DNA of 64,000 nucleotides, from contig JAEWNY010000028.1 of the NCBI GenBank assembly GCA_023461075.1, forward strand, positions 1 through 64,000. The letters run 5' to 3'. The position numbers were made by a program, and so were the translations under genes. Source of the stretch: Pseudomonadota bacterium. GTDB taxonomy: Bacteria; Pseudomonadota; Gammaproteobacteria; Xanthomonadales; Xanthomonadaceae. The stretch's first letter is position 1. The number at the start of each line of letters is the position of its first letter. This document shows positions 17,838 to 26,703 of this stretch, piece by piece. The notes under the pieces are model-generated. The model made no database searches. It was not told the DNA's origin and was given only the letters and a program-made list of their open reading frames with translations.

Positions 17838-19235
17838 ATGGCCGTCAGCATCTTCGACCTCTACAAGATCGGCATCGGACCCAGTTCCTCGCATACGGTC
17901 GGGCCGATGCGCGCGGCGGCGCGCTTCGTCGAACACCATCTGGCCGAAGCCGGACGTCTGGACGATGTCGCGCGGATCCGCGCCGAGGTGTTCGGCTCGC
18001 TGGCACTCACCGGCCGCGGCCACGGCACCGACAAGGCGGTGATGATGGGATTGGAAGGCCAGTGGCCGAACGCCATCGATCCAGACATCATCCCCGCGGC
18101 ACTCGAGCGCATTCGTTCGTCGAAGAAACTACGGCTGCAGGGCAGCGGGCCCGATGACATCCGCGAGATCGGTTTCAACGAGAAGACCGACCTCATCATG
18201 AACAAGCGGCAGAAGCTGCCGTTCCACACCAACGGGATGCGCTTTTGCGCGTTTGATGCCGCCGGCGAAGAAATCGCCAGCCGCGATTACTACTCGGTCG
18301 GCGGCGGCTTCGTGGTCAACCAGGACGAGGCCGCGGAAGACCGCATCGTCGCAGACACGACGCCTGTCGCGCATCCGTTTTCCAGTGGCGACGAATTGCT
18401 CGCTCGCTGCGAGGCCACCGGGCTACCGATCGCGCGGCTCATGCTGGAAAACGAGGCCGCCTGGCGCAGCGAGGCCGACACCCTTGATGGCCTGCGCGAA
18501 ATCTGGGAGGCGATGAGCGCTTGCGTGGCGCGCGGCATCCGCGAGGCAGGCACCCTGCCCGGGGGCCTGCGTGTGGCGCGGCGCGCGCCGGCGCTGCATG
18601 CGGAACTCTCATCCCGGCCTGAGGCGGCGATGCGCGATCCGCTGACCATCCTCGACTGGGTCAACCTCTACGCGCTCGCGGTCAACGAGGAGAACGCCGC
18701 GGGTGGCCGCGTGGTCACCGCGCCGACCAATGGCGCGGCCGGCATCATCCCGGCGGTGGGGCTGTATTACGAGCGGTTCGTGCCGGGCGCGAGCGAGGCG
18801 GGCATCTTCGACTACCTGTTGACCGCAGCCGCAGTCGGCATCCTCTACAAGGAAAACGCCAGCATCAGCGGTGCGGAAGTCGGCTGCCAGGGTGAAGTCG
18901 GCGTGGCCTGCTCGATGGCCGCAGCGGGGCTGACCGCGGCGCTCGGCGGCACACCGGGGCAGATCGAGAACGCGGCGGAGATCGGGATGGAACACAACCT
19001 GGGCTTGACCTGCGACCCGATCGGCGGACTGGTGCAGATCCCCTGCATCGAGCGCAACGCGATGGGCGCGGTCAAGGCGATCAATGCCGCGCGGATGGCG
19101 ATGCGCGGCGACGGCAAGCACAAGGTTTCGCTGGACAAGGTGATCAAGACCATGCGCGACACCGGCCGCGACATGCAGGACAAGTACAAGGAAACATCGC
19201 GCGGCGGGCTGGCGGTGAACGTGATCGAGTGCTGA
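17838..19235 (+). CDS. sdaA: L-serine ammonia-lyase (iron-sulfur dependent)
   Basis: This is a single-chain type L-serine dehydratase that deaminates L-serine to pyruvate and ammonia with a [4Fe-4S] cluster. The 465-residue protein begins with the typical [22 protein letters not shown]. The beta domain is followed by the alpha domain with [24 protein letters not shown], the cysteine-bearing [16 protein letters not shown], and [26 protein letters not shown], which carries further cluster cysteines. Length and order match E. coli SdaA. A TAGAAT -10-like box lies about 30 bases upstream of the ATG. Confidence 0.95.
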   Translation: MAVSIFDLYKIGIGPSSSHTVGPMRAAARFVEHHLAEAGRLDDVARIRAEVFGSLALTGRGHGTDKAVMMGLEGQWPNAIDPDIIPAALERIRSSKKLRLQGSGPDDIREIGFNEKTDLIMNKRQKLPFHTNGMRFCAFDAAGEEIASRDYYSVGGGFVVNQDEAAEDRIVADTTPVAHPFSSGDELLARCEATGLPIARLMLENEAAWRSEADTLDGLREIWEAMSACVARGIREAGTLPGGLRVARRAPALHAELSSRPEAAMRDPLTILDWVNLYALAVNEENAAGGRVVTAPTNGAAGIIPAVGLYYERFVPGASEAGIFDYLLTAAAVGILYKENASISGAEVGCQGEVGVACSMAAAGLTAALGGTPGQIENAAEIGMEHNLGLTCDPIGGLVQIPCIERNAMGAVKAINAARMAMRGDGKHKVSLDKVIKTMRDTGRDMQDKYKETSRGGLAVNVIEC

Positions 19236-19311
19236 CGCCGCGGCATCTGCGATGAGATCGTCTTGTCGCCGCTGAAACTAGGCTGGCCGCTCCCCGAAGG
19301 AAATCCCGCCG

Positions 19312-20328
19312 ATGATCCGCATTCCCCTGCTGGCGCTGGCCGCCACGTTGCCGCTCGGTGCGATGGCCCAATCCGCCGATTCACCGTGCTATGGCGCGAT
19401 GCTGGAAGGCTTCGACTACCCATGGCCGGTCAAGCGGCATGTGGTGAAGTCGCAGGGACAGTCGCTGGAGATGGCTTACCTCGACATCGCGCCAACCACC
19501 CGGGCGAACGGGCGCAGCGTGGTGTTGTTGCATGGCAAGAACTTCACCGCGGCCACCTGGGAATCACAGATACGTGCGCTGGCCAAGGCCGGCTATCGGG
19601 TGATTGCGCCGGACCAGATCGGCTTCGGCAAATCGAGCAAGCCGGCGATGTACCAGTATTCCTTTGCCCAGCTCGCAGCCAACACGCGCGGGCTGCTGGA
19701 TGCGCTCGGCATCGGACGCAGCGCACTCGTTGGTCATTCGATGGGCGGGATGCTGGCGGTGCGTTACGCGCTGCAATACCCGACGCATACCGGGCAACTG
19801 CTTTTGGTCAACCCGATCGGGCTGGAGGACTGGAAGGCCAAGGGCGTGCCGTGGGTGGATGTCGATGCGTTGTACGCCGGCGAGCTCAAGACCAGTTTCG
19901 AGAGCATTCGCAAGTATCAGCTTGATGTGTACTACAACGGCCAGTGGAAGCCCGAGTACCAGCGCTGGGTCGACATGCTCGGCGGGATGTACGCAGGACC
20001 GGATCGCGAACGCGTGGCCTGGAACCAGGCGCTGACGTCGGACATGGTGTTCAACCAGCCGGTCGTGCACGAGTTCGGCGAGATCCGTGTGCCCACCACG
20101 CTCTTCATCGGTCAACTGGACAAGACCGCGATCGGCCGCGACCGCGCACCGGCGGCACTGAAGCCGCAACTCGGGCGCTATCCCGAACTCGGCCGCGCCG
20201 CGGCGAAGGCGATCCCGGGTGCGACGCTGGTCGAATTCGCCGACCTCGGCCATTCGCCGCAGGTCGAGGCACCGGAGCGCTTCAACAAGGCGCTGCTGGA
20301 TGCATTGGCGAAGGGGCCCGTCGATTGA
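19312..20328 (+). CDS. Exported alpha/beta hydrolase
   Basis: The 338-residue protein has a clear Sec signal peptide (MIRIPLLALAATLPLGAMAQS) and an alpha/beta hydrolase fold. The oxyanion region is LLHGKNFTAATW, the nucleophile elbow GHSMGGM (Ser near residue 142), the acid probably in GQLDKTAIG and the His in ADLGHSPQVE. It looks like a periplasmic esterase or haloalkane-dehalogenase-like enzyme; the substrate cannot be read from sequence. A GAAGGAAA ribosome site is present. It stands alone between sdaA and the convergent HTH gene. Confidence 0.85.
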   Translation: MIRIPLLALAATLPLGAMAQSADSPCYGAMLEGFDYPWPVKRHVVKSQGQSLEMAYLDIAPTTRANGRSVVLLHGKNFTAATWESQIRALAKAGYRVIAPDQIGFGKSSKPAMYQYSFAQLAANTRGLLDALGIGRSALVGHSMGGMLAVRYALQYPTHTGQLLLVNPIGLEDWKAKGVPWVDVDALYAGELKTSFESIRKYQLDVYYNGQWKPEYQRWVDMLGGMYAGPDRERVAWNQALTSDMVFNQPVVHEFGEIRVPTTLFIGQLDKTAIGRDRAPAALKPQLGRYPELGRAAAKAIPGATLVEFADLGHSPQVEAPERFNKALLDALAKGPVD

Positions 20329-20374
20329 CCGGCCCGATCGCCTGAACGCGCCGTACGGTGAGCAGCGTCATCGC

Positions 20375-20746
20375 TTAGCGCTGGTCCACGCAATCCGTGT
20401 TGCCGGCGGCCACGCAGTCGCGGTAGTTGTCGCGCAACGCCGCGTCCTTGCCGACGCGATAGCCCATCGCGAGTGAAGCCAGCAGCACGAAGCCGAGGCC
20501 GATCGCGACCCACGCCGCCACCTGCTGGCGGCGCGACTTGCCTGAGGCGACGAGGCGATCAGTCGGAATGCCGATGACCTTCGACAGCGCTTCGAGCGTG
20601 GGGCGATCGGCCACGCCTTCTTCTTCGGCCTTGCGCACGAGCGCCGCATCGAGCCCTGAGGCCTCGGCCAATTGTTCCTGCGACCAGTCGCGGATCTCGC
20701 GGGCGCTGCGAATCAGGGTGCCGGGCGTGGTGTTGGGCGTGTTCAT
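20375..20746 (-). CDS. Membrane-anchored XRE-type HTH protein, copy 1
   Basis: The 123-residue protein has an XRE/Cro helix-turn-helix at about residues 9-65 (RDWSQEQLAEASGLDAALVRKAEE), a basic stretch SGKSRRQQ, one transmembrane helix (VAAWVAIGLGFVLLASLAMGY) and a short distal tail with the pattern CVAAGNTDC. The start ATG at 20746 follows a strong GGAGG site; an earlier in-frame codon lacks one. Topology predicts cytoplasmic DNA-binding and a periplasmic two-cysteine tail. It is a paralogue of the next gene upstream (20917-21366): same architecture and tail. The target is unknown. Confidence 0.8.
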   Translation of the reverse strand: MNTPNTTPGTLIRSAREIRDWSQEQLAEASGLDAALVRKAEEEGVADRPTLEALSKVIGIPTDRLVASGKSRRQQVAAWVAIGLGFVLLASLAMGYRVGKDAALRDNYRDCVAAGNTDCVDQR

Positions 20747-20916
20747 TGTTGTTCCTCCTTCGTCGGGAGGGGTCAGCGTGCCGGGGCGGGCGAGCAATGC
20801 CCACGCCAGCGCGACGACCGGGACGCGACACTGAAAAAACGCAGCAATATCAGTGCCTTGCGACCATCACGACACGGAGGCGACAGCGTCGAAGCCGCAT
20901 GCATCGTGGCGAATCG

Positions 20917-21366
20917 CTAGCAATCGGTACGACCGGAGGCCACGCATTCCTTGCGGTTGTGCTTGTTGGCGAGGTCGCGGCCGAACTGGTAGCCCAGCCC
21001 GATGACCAGCACCAGCACCAGTGCCGCCAGCAGGCCCAGCAGCAGGCTGCGGAACAGCCGGTCCGCCTGGTCGCGCGGATCATTGTCGGGCACAGATGTT
21101 TGCACCTCGCGCGAATCTGCCGCGATGGCTTCGCCTTCCCGCACCTCCGGTCTCGCGCTCACGTCCGAAGCAGGCGAGTGCAGGATGTCCTCGACCGACA
21201 GCCCCAACGCAGCGGCCAGCGCCATCCGCGTCTCGTGCGAGGCCCGCTCCCCACGCTCGACCCGCTGCACCGTCCGCGTGCTGAGCCCGGCGATCTCGGC
21301 GAGTTGTTCCTGCGACCACGCGCGTTGTTCTCGCAACTGGCGCAGGCGATCGGCATCAATCCTCAT
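20917..21366 (-). CDS. Membrane-anchored XRE-type HTH protein, copy 2
   Basis: This 149-residue protein has an N-terminal XRE HTH (QLREQRAWSQEQLAEIAGLSTRTVQRVERGERAS) and an acidic linker of about 50 residues. A transmembrane helix follows (SLLLGLLAALVLVLVIGLGYQFG), then a tail ending CVASGRTDC. It shares with copy 1 the W-SQEQLAE helix, the G-Y-x-x-G-[KR]-D motif after the membrane and the C-[VA]-A-[AS]-G-x-T-D-C end. The two genes are in tandem with 170 bases between them, suggesting duplication. The linker between HTH and membrane is longer here. Confidence 0.82.
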   Translation of the reverse strand: MRIDADRLRQLREQRAWSQEQLAEIAGLSTRTVQRVERGERASHETRMALAAALGLSVEDILHSPASDVSARPEVREGEAIAADSREVQTSVPDNDPRDQADRLFRSLLLGLLAALVLVLVIGLGYQFGRDLANKHNRKECVASGRTDC

Positions 21367-21420
21367 CGATGGGACTCATCACGGGCACGTCTGGGATGTC
21401 CAGTATGCCAAGGGCGGATT

Positions 21421-22242
21421 TCATCCCGCGCGCTGATCGAGCCAATCGAGCACCGTGCGGGCGATCGCAAGGTCATGGCGGATGCCTGCTTCATTGCCAT
21501 CCTCCATGAACCAGCACGCGGACAGTGCCGCTCGCGCAGCGGTCCAGCGCGCCAGTCGCGTGGCATCGATCCCCGCGGCCTCGGCCACCACCGCCAGTTG
21601 CGTCTCGAAGCGGGCCGGCTCCGCGGCATGGGTGAGGTCCGGATTGCACAGGATCTGCGCGAAGTCGAAGCCGCGTTCACCGAAGCGGTCCTTGGGGTCG
21701 ATGGCCAACCAGCCACGCGCGCCGAAATGCAGCACGTTGCGATGATGGCAGTCGCCGTGCAGCGGGACGACATCGATCGGGTCGGCCAGCAACCTGTCCG
21801 CAACCGCCGCGCACTCGGTGAGGATGCCGCCGTGCCTCGCCGCCTCGCGATGCAGGGCGGCGAACCACTCGTTGATCGGTTGCAAAGGCGGCGGCGATGA
21901 AGCGCGCGGCGCGTGCAATCGCGCCAGCACATCGCAGAGGAAGAGGCTGGCCTCGGCATCGCCCTCGGGATCGCGCAAGGCCTGCACCAGCAAATCCCTG
22001 CCGTCCAACGCGCGCTCGATCAGGATGACATACGCATCCCGGGCGTAGACCTCGGCAGCGCCATCACCCTGCCACCACGACATCAACGCCGCGCCGGCCC
22101 GCTCTTCAGGGGCACGCGCGCGCTTGAGCATCGCCGCCCGGCCATCGCTCATCCGAACCGGCTGCAGGTCGCTGCTCGCCGTGTGGATCGTGGCGCCATC
22201 GCGTTTCAGGTGCCAGGCGGCGAGATGCGCGTCGAAGGTCAC
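21421..22242 (-). CDS. APH(6)/hydroxyurea-type phosphotransferase-like protein
   Basis: The 273-residue protein has a kinase-like fold. The catalytic loop is VPLHGDCHHRNVLHFGARGWLAIDPKDRFGERGFDFAQIL, the pattern of streptomycin 6-phosphotransferases (HGDxHxxNV followed by AIDPK). The N-lobe has the lysine in AMLKRARAPEER and a YVILIERALDG segment. Chromosomal homologues may or may not confer resistance; the natural substrate could be an aminocyclitol or another small molecule. The start is a GTG at 22242. It stands after hom with the opposite promoter side shared by no obvious partner. Confidence 0.82.
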   Translation of the reverse strand: MTFDAHLAAWHLKRDGATIHTASSDLQPVRMSDGRAAMLKRARAPEERAGAALMSWWQGDGAAEVYARDAYVILIERALDGRDLLVQALRDPEGDAEASLFLCDVLARLHAPRASSPPPLQPINEWFAALHREAARHGGILTECAAVADRLLADPIDVVPLHGDCHHRNVLHFGARGWLAIDPKDRFGERGFDFAQILCNPDLTHAAEPARFETQLAVVAEAAGIDATRLARWTAARAALSACWFMEDGNEAGIRHDLAIARTVLDWLDQRAG

Positions 22243-22295
22243 CGGCCGAGGGTACCGCGCGACAGGCGAAGCCCGCCTGCACGCGACGGAGTTGC

Positions 22296-23393
22296 TCAGG
22301 TCACCGCGACCAGTCGAAGCGGCGGCGCCTGCGTGGTGTCTGCGATGCCGACCTCGCGGACGATCGCCAGCAGGTCGTCGATCAGGGCGGCGGCGGTCAC
22401 CTCGGCGCCCGCGCCCGGTCCCTGCACCACCAGTGGCTGTTCTCGATAACGATCCGACCAGATCGCGACGCGATTGTCGGTGCCGGCACCGCTGGCAAGC
22501 GGATGCTCGCGCGGCAGTGCGTCAAGCCCGACACGGGCACGACCGTCCTCAAGCCGCGCGATGAACTTGAGCACCTCGCCATTGCGGTAGGCATCCGCAT
22601 AGCGGCGACGGATCGGCTCGTCCAGCAACGGCAGCGCGGCGTCGAGTTCGTTCGCCGGCAATCCCGCCAGCGACTCGGGCACCAGTGAAGCAACATCGAC
22701 CTGATCGGCTTCAAGCTCGACGCCTGCCGCGCGCGCTAGGATCACGATCTTGCGGCGCACGTCCTCGCCGGAGAGATCATCGCGCGGATCAGGCTCGGTG
22801 TAGCCCGCATCGCGAGCCTCGCGCACGAATCGCGAGAAAGGTTGCTTGCCGTCGTAGCGATCGAACAGCCACGCCAGCGAGCCGGACAGCACGCCGGCGA
22901 TGCCGTGGATGCGGTCGCCTCCGGCCTGCAGTTCGCGCAGGGAACGCAGCACCGGCAGGCCCGCGCCGACCGTGGCACTGTCGCCGTAACGACCGCCGCT
23001 GGCCGCCGATGCGGCGCGGATCGCGCGCCAGCGGCTCAGCGAAGTTCCTTGACCCAGCTTGCAGGCGGTGACCACGTGCGCGCCGTTGCCCAGCCATTCC
23101 GCGTGGCGATCGGCCACCGCATCGCTTGCGCTCGCATCGATGAGGATGTCGCCACGCCCGAAACCTGCCTGCGCAAGCCAGGCGGCATCGCGCGGAGCGG
23201 GCATGTCGCGGAGCTTGGCGAACACCGCATCGACATCGGCTGCATTCGTTGCCCGGTAGCCCCGCGCGTTGGCAATGGCGATGATCGGCGGCAATGCGAT
23301 ACCCGCCGAATGCAGGCGCGCATGACGTGCGACGAAGGCACTGCCGACCGTGCCGGTGCCGAGCAGGACCAGCCGCTGCAGGGCCTGGCTCAT
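22296..23393 (-). CDS. hom: Homoserine dehydrogenase
   Basis: The enzyme reduces aspartate semialdehyde to homoserine with NAD(P)H. The 365-residue protein has the Rossmann loop VLLGTGTVGSAF, the GDILIDASASD and ACKLGQGTS region (substrate-binding Lys), VGAGLPVLRSL, GVLSGSLAWLFDRYDG and the signature ARDAGYTEPDPRDDLSGEDVRRK. It is monofunctional: there is no fused aspartokinase and no C-terminal ACT domain. The ATG at 23393 overlaps the metB stop by four bases, which decides the start over an upstream codon. It is the third gene of metX-metB-hom, so it should supply homoserine for methionine under SAM control. Confidence 0.93.
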   Translation of the reverse strand: MSQALQRLVLLGTGTVGSAFVARHARLHSAGIALPPIIAIANARGYRATNAADVDAVFAKLRDMPAPRDAAWLAQAGFGRGDILIDASASDAVADRHAEWLGNGAHVVTACKLGQGTSLSRWRAIRAASAASGGRYGDSATVGAGLPVLRSLRELQAGGDRIHGIAGVLSGSLAWLFDRYDGKQPFSRFVREARDAGYTEPDPRDDLSGEDVRRKIVILARAAGVELEADQVDVASLVPESLAGLPANELDAALPLLDEPIRRRYADAYRNGEVLKFIARLEDGRARVGLDALPREHPLASGAGTDNRVAIWSDRYREQPLVVQGPGAGAEVTAAALIDDLLAIVREVGIADTTQAPPLRLVAVT

Positions 23394-24574
23394 GCCGCCA
23401 ACGCCTCTCGCGTGCAACAGGCGACGCGGTCCAGCGCCGCAGCGATGTCGGCGATCAGGTCATCGGCATGTTCGATGCCCACCGACAGCCGCAGCAGGCC
23501 ATCGCGGATGCCGGCTTCGGCGCGCGCTTCGGCACTCATCGCCGCATGGGTCATCGTCGCCGGATGGGCGACGAGGCTCTCCACGCCGCCCAGCGATTCG
23601 GCCAAGGTGAAGCACTCCAAGCCATCAAGGAACGCACGCACCGCCGCTTCATCAGCCAGCTCGAACGAGAGCATGGCGCCGAAACCCTGCTGCTGGCGCG
23701 CGGCGATCGCGTGGCCCGGATGCGAGGCCAGCCCCGGCCAATGCAGGGCACGCACCGCGGGATGGCCATCGAGCGCGGCGGCGATCGCCGCAGTGTTTTC
23801 CTCGTGCACACGCAGGCGTGCCGACAAGGTGCGCAGCCCACGCAAGGTCAGGAAACTGTCGAACGGCGCACCGGTGATGCCGAGCGCATTCGCCCACCAG
23901 GTGAATTGCTCGTGCAGGGCGGCATCGGCGGCGATGAGCGCGCCTCCCACCACGTCGCTGTGGCCATTGATGTACTTGGTGGTCGAGTGCAGCACGGCAT
24001 CCGCGCCGAAAGCGATCGGGCGTTGCCACAACGGCGAGAGGAAGGTGTTGTCGACCAGCACGCGTGCGCCGATGGCCTTGGCTTCGCCGATCACCGTTTC
24101 CAGATCGGTGATCCGCAGCAACGGGTTGGACGGCGTCTCGATCCACACCAGCTTGGGCGCGCGCGCCAAGGCTTCGGCGCGCGACGCGGCATCGGTGAGG
24201 TTGGCGGTCACCAGTTCGAACGCGCCTTTTTTCGCCAGCGCGTTGAACAGGCGCCAGCTGCCGCCGTAGCAATCGTGCGGCACCACCAGCACGTCGCCCG
24301 GTTCCAGAAGTGCGTTGAGTGCCAAGGTGATCGCCGCCATGCCTGTGGCAGTGATGACGCCGCCGGCGCCGCCTTCAAGCTCCGCCAATGCATCGCCCAA
24401 CAGGTCGCGCGTGGGGTTGCCGCTGCGCGTGTAATCGTAGCGACGCTTCTCGTTGAAGCCGGCGAAGCTGAAATTGGAGGAGAGCACCAGCGGCGGGGTC
24501 ACCGCGCCATGGGCGTCGTCGCAATCGATTCCGGCGCGGACCGCGCGGGTGGCGATGTGGTTTTCGTGGCTCAT
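23390..24574 (-). CDS. metB: Cystathionine gamma-synthase (O-succinylhomoserine thiol-lyase)
   Basis: This PLP enzyme condenses an activated homoserine with cysteine to give cystathionine. The 394-residue protein shows RYDYTRSGNPTRDLL, the phosphate-binding ATGMAAI, PHDCYGGSWRLF, VDNTFLSPLWQRP and the PLP lysine in HSTTKYINGHSDVVGG (near residue 199). The C-terminal ESLGGVESLVAHPATMTHA is typical of CGS. Other members of the Cys/Met family are possible in principle, but metX directly upstream (one base gap) supports MetB. Confidence 0.93.
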   Translation of the reverse strand: MSHENHIATRAVRAGIDCDDAHGAVTPPLVLSSNFSFAGFNEKRRYDYTRSGNPTRDLLGDALAELEGGAGGVITATGMAAITLALNALLEPGDVLVVPHDCYGGSWRLFNALAKKGAFELVTANLTDAASRAEALARAPKLVWIETPSNPLLRITDLETVIGEAKAIGARVLVDNTFLSPLWQRPIAFGADAVLHSTTKYINGHSDVVGGALIAADAALHEQFTWWANALGITGAPFDSFLTLRGLRTLSARLRVHEENTAAIAAALDGHPAVRALHWPGLASHPGHAIAARQQQGFGAMLSFELADEAAVRAFLDGLECFTLAESLGGVESLVAHPATMTHAAMSAEARAEAGIRDGLLRLSVGIEHADDLIADIAAALDRVACCTREALAA

Positions 24575-24575
24575 G

Positions 24576-25571
24576 TCAGGCGTCCAGTGCGGTGTTGAGG
24601 GCGGCGGCAATCGCCGTGGTTTCTTTCAGGAAGGCGTCGTGGCCGTAGCGCGAGGCGATCACCTGCAGCCAGGCGTCCGGCGCGCGCACCGCCAGCTCGG
24701 CCAGGTCCTCGCGCGGGACCAGCAGGTCGCTGTCGATGGCGATGACCGAAAGCGGCACGCGCACCTGTTCAGGCTCGATGCGATGCAGGTCGATGGATTC
24801 GGACAGACGCCGATAGCTGACGGCATCGAAGCGCGACGTGCCGCGTCGGCCGCAGGCATCGAGATAGGCCTCGGTCGGAACGACGGCACGATCATCCTGC
24901 ACGGTGACCGGCTCGGCGAAGCGCTCGGCGAACTCACGCGGCGTGCGATAGGACAGCATCGCCAATTGCCGTGCCAAGGCAACGCCTGCCTCGCCTTCGC
25001 CCAGATCGATGATCTGCCGCTGCACCGAACGCAATGCACTGGCCCAGGGATGTGCGCGATGTGCGCCGCTGATCGCGATGAGCGAAGCCAGCTTGCCGGC
25101 ATGACGGGCAGCGAACTGCAGCCCGACCATCGCGCCGTAGGACGCACCGACAAAGGCGCGCGCCTTCGGCAGCCCGAGCGCTTCGATCACCGCGGCGATC
25201 GCATCGGCCTGGTCGGCACTGTCGATCGGCGCGTCGATATCGGCCCCGTCGCCCAGCCAATCGATCGCCAGCACGCGATGGCGACGCAAGACGCAGGCTT
25301 GAGCCTGCCACCAACCCGCACCGGCATCGAGGTCGTTGGAGAACACATGCCGATGCGCGGAAATGCCTCCGGCAACGATCAGCAGGGGCGCGTGCGCCGG
25401 GCCACTCAGTTCCCAGCGGATCGCCACGGCACGTGCGCCGACGTGCTTGAGATCGAGCGTGCAGCGGTGCACGCCGCGTTCGCTGGTGGGCAGCGTGACG
25501 ACATGAAGCGGCGCCAGACAGGCAGGTTCGGGGGTGGCTTCTTGTTGGAATGCGACGGCGACCAGACTCAT
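24576..25571 (-). CDS. metX: Homoserine O-acyltransferase, MetX family
   Basis: MetX activates homoserine by acylation in methionine synthesis. The 331-residue alpha/beta hydrolase-fold protein has the nucleophile motif GASYGAMVGLQFA, the acid in IDSDLLVP and the His in YGHDAFLKE. It is shorter than typical MetX acetyltransferases; the xanthomonad members of this family have been described as succinyltransferases, so the acyl donor is probably succinyl-CoA (inference). The ATG at 25571 follows a GGGAG site that lies inside the loop of a 7-bp hairpin, itself 40 bases after a SAM-I riboswitch. Confidence 0.92.
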   Translation of the reverse strand: MSLVAVAFQQEATPEPACLAPLHVVTLPTSERGVHRCTLDLKHVGARAVAIRWELSGPAHAPLLIVAGGISAHRHVFSNDLDAGAGWWQAQACVLRRHRVLAIDWLGDGADIDAPIDSADQADAIAAVIEALGLPKARAFVGASYGAMVGLQFAARHAGKLASLIAISGAHRAHPWASALRSVQRQIIDLGEGEAGVALARQLAMLSYRTPREFAERFAEPVTVQDDRAVVPTEAYLDACGRRGTSRFDAVSYRRLSESIDLHRIEPEQVRVPLSVIAIDSDLLVPREDLAELAVRAPDAWLQVIASRYGHDAFLKETTAIAAALNTALDA

Positions 25572-25601
25572 GCGGAACTCCCGTTGGCATCGAGGTTCCG
25601 C
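25572..25601 (-). promoter_or_regulatory. Possible ribosome-site sequestering hairpin of the SAM riboswitch
   Basis: The minus strand has GCGGAAC at 25601-25595 and its exact complement GTTCCGC at 25578-25572, which abuts the metX ATG. The loop holds the ribosome site CGGGAG. There is no U-run after the hairpin, so translational rather than transcriptional control is likely. Between it and the aptamer lies a small ACGCA-TCT-TGCGT stem that may take part in switching. Confidence 0.6.
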
Positions 25602-25640
25602 GGCTGTGCGAATGTCGGGCGACGCAAGATGCGTGCTCAA

Positions 25641-25748
25641 CCATCTGCACGGCAGGCTGACGCCTTCCGCAGGACTTGGCACCTTGGACGGATGTCCAGG
25701 TTGCCTCGGCTTCAAAGGGCCTTTCCCTCAGCCGATCTCGATGGATGG
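25641..25748 (-). promoter_or_regulatory. SAM-I (S-box) riboswitch
   Basis: Read on the minus strand, the leader contains the S-box core in order: GAGGGAAAGGCCC, TTTGAAGCC, GAGGCAACC, then GGTGCCAAGTCCTGCGG. A closing P1 stem can be drawn from CCATC at the 5' side and GATGG at the 3' side. These invariant blocks in this spacing define the SAM-I aptamer, which binds S-adenosylmethionine. It lies in the 5' leader of metX-metB-hom, so high SAM should lower expression of the operon. Confidence 0.9.
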
Positions 25749-25854
25749 AGGCAGCTTGCACCGGCTCTGCGGAAATGTCAATCGCTTCATGCGCATTGAG
25801 CGATGAATTTGGATGCAACCCGTATCGTGACCGCCTGGACCGGATAATGCCGGC

Positions 25855-26685
25855 ATGCATCGATGTCGATTCCCCGCCCTGCTGCTGGCTTGCATGGCCC
25901 TGACCTGCGTGCCGGCGTTTTGCCCCGCGGCACGGGCCGCGCAATGGCTGTCGTGGCCGCACACGCCCGCGGTGGAGGCTGCAACGCACGCCAAGGCCGC
26001 TTCGCGCGCGGCGCTGCGCCTGCGCATCATCGAGCGCAACACGCAGCGCGAAGTCTGGGTGGACAGCGACATCGCAGGGCCGGTCGAAGTGCGCGTGACC
26101 GGCACGGATGGCCTGTCTCTGGAGCGGGTTCTGCCGGGTCGCGGTGCGCATCTCGTCGGCACGATTGATGGCGCTTCGCGACTTCGCCTGGAGTTGCAGG
26201 CCGTGCCGGGCCTTCCGGGCGCGACCGCCAGCGACTTCGCCTATCGCCTGCCGCTGGATGCGGCATCGCTGCGCATCGGCCAATCCCCGCAAGGCCGCTT
26301 CAGCCACGCCGATGACGAGAACCGCCACGCCATCGATTTCGCCGTGTCGATCGGCACACCCGTGCTGGCCGCGCGCGATGGCATCGTCATGCAGGTCGAG
26401 GATGCGTTTCCCGATGCGCCGGGCAAACTCTCCGAAGCGAACTTCGTCCGCATCCTGCACCGGGACGGCAGCATGTCGGTCTATGCGCACCTGCAACGCG
26501 CCAGCGCAGTGGTGGAAGCAGGCCAACGCGTCGAAGCCGGCCAGTTGATCGCGCGCAGCGGAAACTCCGGTTACAGCAGCGGGCCGCACCTGCATTTCGT
26601 GGTGCAGGTCAATGCGGGGATGCGCCTGCAATCGGTGCCGGTGCGGATCATCGGGGCGCAGGGCGAGCTGAAGTTGCCGAAGTAA
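25855..26685 (+). CDS. Exported M23 family peptidase
   Basis: The 276-residue protein carries a signal peptide (ALLLACMALTCVPAFCPAARA) and a C-terminal LytM/M23 zinc peptidase domain. Zinc ligands are the His and Asp of NRHAIDFAV and the last His of GPHLHFVVQ; the middle has VYAHLQRASAVVEAGQRVEAGQLIARSGNSGYSSGPH. This is a complete catalytic set, so it may cut peptidoglycan cross-links or peptides. The N-terminal ~130 residues form a beta-rich domain of unknown role. A GATAAT -10-like box lies just before the ATG. It is divergent from the metX leader. Confidence 0.88.
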   Translation: MHRCRFPALLLACMALTCVPAFCPAARAAQWLSWPHTPAVEAATHAKAASRAALRLRIIERNTQREVWVDSDIAGPVEVRVTGTDGLSLERVLPGRGAHLVGTIDGASRLRLELQAVPGLPGATASDFAYRLPLDAASLRIGQSPQGRFSHADDENRHAIDFAVSIGTPVLAARDGIVMQVEDAFPDAPGKLSEANFVRILHRDGSMSVYAHLQRASAVVEAGQRVEAGQLIARSGNSGYSSGPHLHFVVQVNAGMRLQSVPVRIIGAQGELKLPK

Positions 26686-26703
26686 ATCCGCGACTCGTGA
26701 CGG

